From JAJOKK01 sp965370555 (GTDB lineage Bacteria > Bipolaricaulota > Bipolaricaulia > UBA7950 > UBA9294), in NCBI GenBank assembly GCA_965370555.1, contig CBDUVB010000038.1, positions 1-17,263 on the forward strand: a stretch of DNA of 17,263 bases, given 5' to 3'. The notes under the pieces are model-generated. The model ran no database searches, was not told the origin of the DNA, and was given only the letters and a program-made list of their open reading frames with translations. Shown piece by piece: positions 6,820 to 12,782 of the stretch (its first letter is position 1; every line of letters begins with the position of its first letter). The position numbers were made by a program, and so were the translations under genes.

Positions 6820-8640
6820 ATGGATAGCCGAGAGATCCCTGAGGTCCTGAAACAACTTAGAGCCAAGCTCGGACTGAGCCAGGAAGAGCTTGCCGCCAGA
6901 CTTGGCGTGGCCTTCACCACATTGAACCGTTGGGAGAACGGGCGAACTACGCCGCGAGGCAAGGCTAAGCAGGCAATCAGCGAACTTGTTGCAGATATTA
7001 GTCTTGGGGAACCTACCCTCAATCTTGGAACCCCCAAGCGGCGTCGCAGGGTTCTGAGGGAAGACGTGCTCACCACGAAATCGATGGAGCAGATGCTCTG
7101 GAGTGCGGCCTGCTCGATCCGGGGAGAGAAGGATGCCCCCAAGTTCAAGGACTACATACTGCCCCTTGTCTTCATCAAACGCCTCTCGGACGTCTTCGAG
7201 GATGAGGTCGAGCGTCTCACCGAAACCTACGGCGATCACAAGACCGCGTTGGAGATAATCGAAGCCGATAAGAGCCTCGTTCGCTTCTACATTCCGCCCG
7301 AGGCCCGGTGGCCGGTCGTCAGTGGCCGCGAGCCGTTTGATTGGCCCGAAGGGCAGAAGCCCAAGACGCTTGGCGAGCAGCTTACGATGACGATGCGAAC
7401 GATTGTTAAGGCAAACGCTGGGGATCGTTCCAGGGATCTCAGTGGGGTCATCGATACCGTCGACTTCAACGAGACCCGCACCGGGGAGCGAGAGATCAGC
7501 GACTCAGCGCTGGCAGGGATAATTGAGGCACTTTCTGATCCGCGCTACCGACTCGGGCTCTATGATGTGGAGCCAGACTTTCTCGGACGCTGTTATGAGT
7601 ACCTGCTCCGGAAGTTTGCCGAGGGACAGGGACAAAGCGCCGGTGAGTTCTTCACGCCTACCGAGGTCGGCTGGCTCATGGCCCACATGGTTCGGCCGGC
7701 CCAGGGTGAAGAAGTATATGACTATGCCTGTGGATCGGCCGGATTATTGATCAAGTGCGAACTGGCTCTTCAGGAACGCGAGCTGAAGGTCAATCGTCCG
7801 CTCAAGCTCTACGGGCAGGAAATAAACGGCTCAAGCTACGCCATCGCCCGGATGAATATGGTCATTCACGACATGGAAGGCGAGATCGTACGGGGCAATT
7901 CGATGACCAACCCGAAATTTCGGGATTCAGACTCAAGCCTTAGGAAGTTCGACATCGTCGTTGCAAATCCCATGTGGAACCAATCCTACGATCCAGCGAT
8001 CTACGAGAAGGATGATTTCGGACGCTTTGAGGAGCACGGCGGAATAACATCTGGCAAAGCAGACTGGGCCTGGCTCCAGCACACCTTTGCCTCGCTCAGG
8101 CCTACGGGACGGGCGGCTGTCGTCGTCGATACCGGTGCTGTCACTCGTGGCAGTGGAAGCCGAAACGAGGACAAAGAAAAGACCATCCGTAAATGGTTCG
8201 TCGACCACGATTTCATTGAAGGCGTCGTTCTCTTGCCGGATAACCTGTTCTACAACACCACCGCCGCCGGGATCATCATCTTGCTCAATCGAAACAAGCT
8301 TCCGCATCGCAAGGGCAAGATCGTGCTCGTGAACGCGAGCCGCGAGTTCAAAAAGGGACGTCCCAAGAACTACATTCCCGACGAAAACATTCGAAAGATC
8401 GCTCAATCGTTCATCAAGGGGCAGGACGTCGAGCGGTTTGTCAAGGTCATCACCAACGAAGCGGCGGCGGAGAGCGACTACAATCTCTCTCCTTCACGCT
8501 ACGTAGACACTAGCGAGAAGGAAGTCTACCGGCCGATTCCCGAGGTACTGAACGAGCTTTGGGGCCACGAGGGATTGGAAAAGAAAGCCAAGGAGATTGA
8601 TGCCGAGCTGAAGAAGATCTTCGCACAGATGAGGTTTTGA
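6820..8640 (+). CDS. hsdM: Type I restriction-modification methyltransferase subunit HsdM with N-terminal XRE-type helix-turn-helix
   Basis: 606 residues from ATG 6820 with a strong AAGGAGG site. Residues about 7-58 are a clear XRE/Cro helix-turn-helix (LSQEELAARLGVAFTTLNRWENG), followed by a basic linker (KRRRR, 73-77). The HsdM N-terminal helical domain (about 88-250, MLWSAACSIRG...LPLVFIKRLSDVF) and the N6-adenine methylase domain follow. Catalytic-domain marks are GEFFTP (275-280), the SAM-binding DYACGSAGLL (301-310) and motif IV NPMW (383-386) in place of the commoner NPPF/NPPY. Role: SAM-dependent adenine methylation with HsdS providing specificity; it is also part of the HsdR2M2S nuclease. 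The HTH is not part of classical EcoKI-type HsdM. It could give promoter autoregulation, in the manner of controller proteins, or extra DNA contact. The next repeat element begins at the base after its stop codon. Confidence 0.95.
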   Translation: MDSREIPEVLKQLRAKLGLSQEELAARLGVAFTTLNRWENGRTTPRGKAKQAISELVADISLGEPTLNLGTPKRRRRVLREDVLTTKSMEQMLWSAACSIRGEKDAPKFKDYILPLVFIKRLSDVFEDEVERLTETYGDHKTALEIIEADKSLVRFYIPPEARWPVVSGREPFDWPEGQKPKTLGEQLTMTMRTIVKANAGDRSRDLSGVIDTVDFNETRTGEREISDSALAGIIEALSDPRYRLGLYDVEPDFLGRCYEYLLRKFAEGQGQSAGEFFTPTEVGWLMAHMVRPAQGEEVYDYACGSAGLLIKCELALQERELKVNRPLKLYGQEINGSSYAIARMNMVIHDMEGEIVRGNSMTNPKFRDSDSSLRKFDIVVANPMWNQSYDPAIYEKDDFGRFEEHGGITSGKADWAWLQHTFASLRPTGRAAVVVDTGAVTRGSGSRNEDKEKTIRKWFVDHDFIEGVVLLPDNLFYNTTAAGIIILLNRNKLPHRKGKIVLVNASREFKKGRPKNYIPDENIRKIAQSFIKGQDVERFVKVITNEAAAESDYNLSPSRYVDTSEKEVYRPIPEVLNELWGHEGLEKKAKEIDAELKKIFAQMRF

Positions 8641-8669
8641 ACCGCAGAGGACGCGAAGGTACGCAGAGG
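8641..8669 (+). repeat. Family A repeat, left inverted arm
   Basis: 29 bases starting accgcagagg and ending acgcagagg. The inverted partner is at 9051-9079. Other family A copies are at 9089-9117, 9422-9450, about 9556-9580 (weak) and 14577-14654 (degenerate pair). The GAAGG inside it (8655-8659) also serves as the likely ribosome-binding site of the next gene. Confidence 0.85.
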
Positions 8670-9134
8670 ATGGAATTGACTAAGCTCACGCAAGAGATCA
8701 TTGGGGCGGCGATGAAGGTTCACTCGACGTTGGGGCCGGGTTTGCTGGAATCTGCCTATGAAGCATGTCTTGAATATGAACTGAAGCAGCGGGGTTTCAG
8801 GGTTGAACGGCAGAAGGCTTTGCCTGTTGTTTACGAAAACGTGAAGTTGGATTGCGGATACCGCGTTGACCTGCTGGTCGAGAGAGCTGTTATCGTCGAA
8901 CTCAAGGCTGTTGGTAGCCTTGCGCCGATTCACGAGGCGCAATTACTCTCATACCTGAAGCTTTCGGAGGTCCAGGTCGGCCTGGTCATCAACTTCAACG
9001 TTGTGCATCTCCGCGACGGCATCAAACGCCTTGTGAACAACTACGAAGAACCTCTGCGTCCCTCAGAGTCCTCTGCGGTGAAAAGACAACCCGCTGGGGA
9101 CACAGAGGAGCGTGGAAGAAGGACAAAGACATGA
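8670..9134 (+). CDS. GxxExxY protein, PD-(D/E)XK nuclease-like family (PDDEXK_3)
   Basis: 154 residues from ATG 8670. A TTG at 8637 is in frame but lies inside hsdM and would translate the repeat, so I prefer the ATG. The signature is G24-LL-E27-SA-Y30 (GLLESAY), preceded by AAMKVHSTLGPG. Nuclease-like residues are D67 (YRVDLLV) and E77-x-K79 (IVELKA). The core ends near residue 125 (LVNNY); the last ~28 residues (PLRPSESSAVK...) are encoded by the right inverted repeat and the next repeat copy, so they are probably an add-on tail. Family members are short, often multicopy, and of unknown cellular role; nuclease activity here is predicted only from the fold motif. It lies inside the hsdM-hsdS operon and its stop overlaps the next start (ATGA). 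It could be cargo of the repeat-bounded unit, or help mobilise it. Confidence 0.88.
   Translation: MELTKLTQEIIGAAMKVHSTLGPGLLESAYEACLEYELKQRGFRVERQKALPVVYENVKLDCGYRVDLLVERAVIVELKAVGSLAPIHEAQLLSYLKLSEVQVGLVINFNVVHLRDGIKRLVNNYEEPLRPSESSAVKRQPAGDTEERGRRTKT
9051..9079 (-). repeat. Family A repeat, right inverted arm
   Basis: The reverse complement starts accgcagaggactc and ends gggacgcagagg, matching the left arm at 8641-8669 in 25 of 29 positions. It overlaps the 3' end of the GxxExxY reading frame and encodes its PLRPSESSA tail. Confidence 0.85.
9089..9117 (+). repeat. Family A repeat, direct copy
   Basis: The core ccgctggggacacagaggag (9091-9110) resembles the family A arm accgctgaggacgcagagg, in the same orientation as 8641-8669. 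It lies ten bases after the right inverted arm and encodes the last residues of the GxxExxY frame. Confidence 0.6.
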
Positions 9135-9409
9135 GCGAGAATCTCCCATCCAAGCTAAATAGCGACATCTTGCTCTACCAGACCGAAGACGGGCAAACGC
9201 GCGTTGAGGTACGGCTTCAGGATGAAACCGTTTGGTTGAGCCAGAAACTTATGGCTGAGCTGTTCCAGAAAGATGTCAGAACCATCAGTGAGCACATCAA
9301 GAATATCCTCGCAGAGGGGGAACAGTTTCCAGAAGCAACTATCCGGAAATTCCGGATAGTTCAAATCGAGGGCAAACGGGAAGTCGGTCGAGGAGTTGGA
9401 GCAGATTGA
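9131..9409 (+). pseudogene. Truncated RhuM-family (virulence protein/DNA-binding) gene
   Basis: 92 codons. The N-terminus ILLYQTEDGQTRVEVRLQDETVWL followed by MAELFQKDVRTISEHIKNI (about 13-60) is the conserved start of RhuM-like proteins, which normally run to over 300 residues. Similarity persists through ATIRKFRIVQIEGKREV (to residue 85) and then stops: the frame reads GRGVGAD and ends at 9407-9409. In the next frame KSVEELEQIEGKKR (9381-9422) looks like protein-coding sequence and runs through a family A/B repeat to TGA 9483-9485. An internal deletion with frameshift near 9383 is therefore likely. ATG 9131 overlaps the GxxExxY stop. Full-length RhuM proteins are often found beside or inside type I RM operons; their function is not established. 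This copy probably retains at most a small DNA-binding-like N-domain. Confidence 0.75.
9337..9361. repeat. Perfect 25-nt palindrome inside the RhuM-like gene
   Basis: Left arm aactatccggaa (9337-9348), single central base a, right arm ttccggatagtt (9350-9361): a perfect 12+1+12 dyad. It encodes TIRKFRIV, a conserved block of RhuM proteins. It could act as a DNA-binding site or a strong RNA hairpin near the truncation. Confidence 0.8.
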
Positions 9410-9421
9410 GGGGAAGAAACG

Positions 9422-9482
9422 AACCGCTGAGGACGCAGAGGAACGCGGAGAGAAGCCCGCGAAACACACGAAAGGCACGAAA
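9422..9482 (+). repeat. Composite repeat: family A copy followed by family B copy
   Basis: 9422-9450 begins aaccgctgaggacgcagagg (family A). After a short joint, 9459-9482 reads gcgaaacacacgaaaggcac and onwards (family B). Family B reappears as an inverted pair within hsdR at 15010-15087. The composite lies downstream of the broken RhuM gene and is translated as its frameshifted tail. Confidence 0.7.
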
Positions 9483-9503
9483 TGAAGAACCCGATTTTTC
9501 CTG

Positions 9504-9532
9504 TTGACGCCCGTAACACCGCGCCTTATTTA
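9504..9532 (+). promoter_or_regulatory. Weak candidate promoter upstream of hsdS
   Basis: TTGACG (9504-9509) is followed after 17 bases by TATTTA (9527-9532, 3/6). It would drive hsdS independently of the hsdM promoter. The 176-bp gap 9410-9585 otherwise holds repeats (9422-9482, and a weak family A copy at 9556-9580) and no supported gene. The -10 is poor, so this is only a candidate. Confidence 0.25.
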
Positions 9533-9555
9533 GGCAGGGGAAGAAAACGTGATGA

Positions 9556-9580
9556 ACCGTCGAGGGTGCGGAGGAATTTG
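9556..9580 (+). repeat. Degenerate family A copy before hsdS
   Basis: The start accgtcgagggtgcggagga resembles the family A direct copies (accgctgaggacgcagagga), with several mismatches. Its GGAGGA (9570-9575) probably doubles as the hsdS ribosome-binding site. Confidence 0.4.
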
Positions 9581-9585
9581 AGAAG

Positions 9586-10845
9586 ATGAAAAACGAGTGG
9601 AAACACATAGCCTTGAGAAACGCCTGTCTGAAGACGAGCCAGTGGAAGCCACGCTCAGAGCCACGAGGTGACTTCTACTATATCGATGTCTCGGCTGTTT
9701 CAAACGATATCTTCAAGATCACTTCCCCCCAAGACGTGAATGGAACGACCGCCCCTGGAAGGGCAAGGAAGATCGTTCATGCGAGAGACGTGATCTATGC
9801 AACCATTCGACCGGCACTCCGTCGAGTAGCGCTGGTCCCTCCCGAGTATCATGACCACATCGCATCCACTGCGTTCTGCGTTGTCCGTGCTGACAGGAAG
9901 ATGGCGGTGCCTGAGTTCTTGTACTTCCTTCTCCTCTCAGATGAAATCAACAAGGCCATCGCTGATTCACAGCATGGTGCGAGCTATCCGGCTGTCACCG
10001 ACAAGGACATCTTCAAGCAGGAAGTCTCCCTCCCACCGCTCCCCGAGCAGAAGAAGATCGCAGCGGTGTTGCTGAAGATCCAGCGGGCGATTGAGATGCA
10101 AGAGAAGATCATCCAGTCGCTCCGCGACCTCAAGAAATCTACCATGCAGCATCTCTTCACTCACGGCCTCCGCGGCGAGAAGACCAAGATGACCGAAATT
10201 GGCGAGATACCGGAAAGCTGGAAGGTGAAGGAGATTGACGAGATTCTAGGCGAGTCCCTCTACGGATTGTCGATGCGGGGGCAAACAAGTGGTAGCTACC
10301 CGATTCTCAGGATGAACTGCCAGATCGACGGAGCGGTTGTGTTTGACAACCTCCAGTATGTCGATCTTGATCCGAAGACATACGAGAAGTTCCGCTTGGT
10401 GGACGGTGACTTGCTCTTCAATCGAACTAACAGCCACGATCTCGTTGGACGCATGGCTATCTTTCATGCTACCCATGAAGTCGTGTTTGCGTCCTATCTG
10501 ATTAGGTTGCGGTTTGACCGCCAGTTCGCGAACCCTGACTTCGTGAACTACTATTTTAACATGAATGCCACGCAAACGAGGGTGCGGACTCTAGCGTCAC
10601 GTGGCGTAAGCCAGTCGAATATCAACGCCAGTAAGCTGAAGACGTTTGAGATCCCCCTTTCTTCAGACTTGGAGGAACAAGCTGATATCATCAGTAATCT
10701 GAAGGCTGTTGATAGTAAGGTTCGGCTCCACAAATCCAAGAAAAGGGCCCTGCAAGACCTCTTCAAGACGACGTTGAACAAGCTGATGACCGGCGAAATT
10801 CGGGTGACGGATCTAGATATTGATGTGAGGGAGGTGGAGGTATGA
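9586..10845 (+). CDS. hsdS: Type I restriction-modification specificity subunit HsdS
   Basis: 419 residues from ATG 9586, normal length. It has two target-recognition domains and two helical spacers. TRD1 spans about 1-150; the central conserved region at 150-198 carries LPPLPEQKKIAAVL then a long helix (AIEMQEKIIQSLRDLKKSTMQHLF). TRD2 spans about 203-355, opening with the TEIGEIPESWKV repeat start typical of HsdS, and including YEKFRLVDGDLLFNRTNS. The C-terminal helix runs from about 360 to 402 (LEEQADIISNLKAVD...LMTGEIRV). Role: reads the bipartite DNA target and anchors two HsdM and two HsdR subunits. The recognition sequence cannot be read from this. The stop TGA overlaps the next gene's ATG (ATGA), so translation is coupled. 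It is separated from hsdM by the repeat-bounded gene and RhuM remnant, an arrangement that may have been created by insertion. Confidence 0.95.
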   Translation: MKNEWKHIALRNACLKTSQWKPRSEPRGDFYYIDVSAVSNDIFKITSPQDVNGTTAPGRARKIVHARDVIYATIRPALRRVALVPPEYHDHIASTAFCVVRADRKMAVPEFLYFLLLSDEINKAIADSQHGASYPAVTDKDIFKQEVSLPPLPEQKKIAAVLLKIQRAIEMQEKIIQSLRDLKKSTMQHLFTHGLRGEKTKMTEIGEIPESWKVKEIDEILGESLYGLSMRGQTSGSYPILRMNCQIDGAVVFDNLQYVDLDPKTYEKFRLVDGDLLFNRTNSHDLVGRMAIFHATHEVVFASYLIRLRFDRQFANPDFVNYYFNMNATQTRVRTLASRGVSQSNINASKLKTFEIPLSSDLEEQADIISNLKAVDSKVRLHKSKKRALQDLFKTTLNKLMTGEIRVTDLDIDVREVEV

Positions 10846-12461
10846 TTACATCGCTTGATCAGTTGAGGGATTGGCTTAAGGTGCCTTGCGCGGACGAACA
10901 TATCGAGTTCAAGGAAGCAAAAGCAAACTTTCATTTTGAGAAACTGGTCAAGTATTGCTGTGCCTTGGCGAATGAACGCGGCGGAAAGATGATTCTTGGG
11001 GTGACGAATAAACACCCTCGCCGTGTGGTGGGTTCCAATACTTTCAAGGATCTACAGCGTGCAAAGTCAGGGCTGATCCAGCGTTTGTACCTTCGCATTG
11101 AAGCCGAGGAAATTATGCACCTCGATGGGCGCGTAATAGTGTTTCATGTGCCATCCCGTCCTATCGGTATGCCGATTCAGTATGAGGGTGCGTATTGGAT
11201 GCGTCGCGGCGAAGAGTTGGTTCCCATGACACCAGATATGCTTCGCCGCATTTTTGAAGAAACAGGCCCTGACTTCTCGGCGGAAATCTGCGTAAGAGCG
11301 ACAATCGACGACCTGGATTCGAGAGCTGTAGCCGAGTTCAGGCGGCGCTGGATAACAAAGTCTGGCAATAGGACTCTTTCGACTCTCTCAGATCGACAAT
11401 TACTTAACGATGCTCAACTCGTTCACGGTGATAAAGTTACATATGCGGCACTGATCTTACTGGGGAACACCCAGCCGGTCTCGCAATACCTTGCCAATGC
11501 TGAGGTCATTTTCGAATACCGCTCACAAGACGCCTCCATTGAATACCAACAGAGGTTTGAATTCCGCGAGGGCTTCTTCCTTTTCCATAACCGCCTATGG
11601 AAACTCATTAATACCCACAATGATGTCCAGCATTTTCGTGATGGGCTCTTCCTGTTAGATATCTCCACTTTCAATGAGGATGTCGTTCGAGAAGCAATCC
11701 TGAATGCCGTTTGTCATCGTGACTACAGGCATCAGGGCTCAATATTTGTCAGGCAGTATCCGCAACGGCTAGTCATTGAGAGTCCAGGTGGCCTTCCCGA
11801 GGGTATTACGCCAGAGAACATCCTGTATCGACAGGTGCCCCGCAATCGGACAGTTGCGGAAGCTCTCGCCAAGGCGGGCCTAGTCGAACGCGCAGGACAG
11901 GGATTCGATAAGATCTACCGCGCTTGCTGCCGTGAAGCCAAGCCACTTCCTGACTTCTCTGGTACAGACGCACACTGGGTTTTTCTCACGCTCAACGGGA
12001 CCATTCAAGATCAGGCCTTTCTCCAATACCTTCAGCACATTGGAGAAGAAACCCAGAATTTGTTTACTGTTGATGACTTCCTGGTTCTCCACCATCTACG
12101 GCAAGGCTCCGCTGTTCCGGGTTATCTGGTCGCGCGTTTGCCTTACCTGTTGGGTGCTCATGCAATTGAACGTACCGGCAGAGGGAGAGGCACACGCTAC
12201 CTGCTGGCAAAGCGGTTCTACACTACTGCCAGGAAACGCGGCGACTATACAAGCCAATACGGTCTTGATCGTGAGACGAACAAAGAGCTTCTGGTAAAGC
12301 ATTTGGATCACTTTGGCAAAGGAACGCTCCCTGAATTTCATCAGATCCTGCCAGGTCTTTCCCGGAATCAGATCTATGGCCTACTGTCATCTCTGAAGAA
12401 GGAAGGGCGTGTTCGGGTGGTTGGCAAGACGAAAGGCTCATACTGGGAGCTTGTATCATGA
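10842..12461 (+). CDS. AlbA_2 (Schlafen-type) DNA-binding and HATPase domain protein
   Basis: 539 residues, start ATG 10842 inside the hsdS stop (ATGA). Residues about 17-140 are an AlbA_2/Schlafen AlbA-like domain: EHIEFKEAK (19-27), ALANERGGKMILGVTN (41-56), YWMRRGEELVPM (118-129). Residues about 270-370 form a GHKL/HATPase_c_4 domain with the N-box REAILNAVCHRDY (283-295), ESPGGLP (313-319) and ERAGQGFDKIY (349-359). The C-terminus (about 470-539) looks like a winged helix (RNQIYGLLSSLKKEGRVRVV). Such proteins are commonly annotated as ATP-binding or putative DNA-binding/transcriptional regulators and often sit between hsdS and hsdR in type I loci; their role is unproven. Coupling to hsdS suggests joint expression with, and perhaps regulation of, the RM complex. 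It is not the RecG helicase despite frequent mis-annotation: no helicase motifs are present. Confidence 0.88.
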   Translation: MITSLDQLRDWLKVPCADEHIEFKEAKANFHFEKLVKYCCALANERGGKMILGVTNKHPRRVVGSNTFKDLQRAKSGLIQRLYLRIEAEEIMHLDGRVIVFHVPSRPIGMPIQYEGAYWMRRGEELVPMTPDMLRRIFEETGPDFSAEICVRATIDDLDSRAVAEFRRRWITKSGNRTLSTLSDRQLLNDAQLVHGDKVTYAALILLGNTQPVSQYLANAEVIFEYRSQDASIEYQQRFEFREGFFLFHNRLWKLINTHNDVQHFRDGLFLLDISTFNEDVVREAILNAVCHRDYRHQGSIFVRQYPQRLVIESPGGLPEGITPENILYRQVPRNRTVAEALAKAGLVERAGQGFDKIYRACCREAKPLPDFSGTDAHWVFLTLNGTIQDQAFLQYLQHIGEETQNLFTVDDFLVLHHLRQGSAVPGYLVARLPYLLGAHAIERTGRGRGTRYLLAKRFYTTARKRGDYTSQYGLDRETNKELLVKHLDHFGKGTLPEFHQILPGLSRNQIYGLLSSLKKEGRVRVVGKTKGSYWELVS

Positions 12462-12641
12462 ATTGCTGGCATAAGGCTGGGCAAACGCAAATTTTAAGCA
12501 ATTCGCGACAAGCAATAGCCGTAATTCATGATGGAGTCAATCGATACGCATGTATCTAAAACGCAATTATCTGACGGAATTGTGTCGAGGAAGTGAGGTT
12601 TGAAGTCACGATCTTCGTGCTTTCGAGGATGAAAAGATGAC
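12462..12641. other. Intergenic region before the hsdR remnant
   Basis: About 180 bases with no supported gene and visibly more AT-rich than its neighbours. It includes a small dyad gatac-gcat-gtatc at 12543-12556. No convincing promoter or terminator is visible. Together with 12642-12782 this is the junction where the original hsdS-to-hsdR order appears to have been disrupted. Confidence 0.4.
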
Positions 12642-12782
12642 ATGAGCAATATTGGAACAGAACAAAGCGCCGTCCAGAATCTCCTCATCCACTATGCGGA
12701 TGAGGCCGGATGGACGTACATTCCAATTTCGGAAGCACTGTCGCTCCGGAAAAGAGAGGGGAAACGTAGGCAGGAACCATGA
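12642..12782 (+). pseudogene. hsdR 5'-end remnant (46 codons)
   Basis: ATG 12642 opens a 46-codon frame ending TGA 12780-12782. Its first 40 residues align without gaps to the start of the intact HsdR at 14667: both share GTE, VQN, LI.YA, GW.Y.P and SEALSLRK, 25 of 40 identical by eye. After SLRK the match ends and the frame closes inside the start codon of the SWIM gene (ATGA). The DNA is clearly diverged from the intact copy, so this is either an old duplication or the stub of a different hsdR allele. It could still be translated and, through ATGA coupling, feed ribosomes to the SWIM gene. Confidence 0.8.

Larger units (their letters stand above)
8641..9079 (+). mobile_element. 439-bp unit bounded by 29-bp inverted repeats and carrying the GxxExxY gene
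   Basis: The left arm 8641-8669 and the reverse complement of the right arm 9051-9079 match at 25 of 29 positions by direct comparison. Both start accgcagaggac and end acgcagagg. The unit starts exactly after the hsdM stop and contains one gene (ATG 8670 is the first base after the left arm). No transposase is present and no clear target-site duplication is visible at the outer edges. It may be a non-autonomous mobile unit, a repeat-bounded gene cassette, or a hairpin-forming repeat pair flanking a PD-(D/E)XK gene. Mobility itself is inference. Confidence 0.55.

Noticed and set aside
8637..8669. TTG start for the GxxExxY protein
   Set aside because: The added residues would be translated repeat DNA; ATG 8670 begins the family core and has GAAGG ten bases upstream.
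8641..9585. CRISPR array
   Set aside because: The repeats are in both orientations, diverged and irregularly spaced with coding DNA between them; no regular spacers or cas genes.
10842..12461. RecG-type helicase annotation
   Set aside because: No Walker or SF2 motifs; the conserved blocks are AlbA_2 and GHKL-type ATP-binding.
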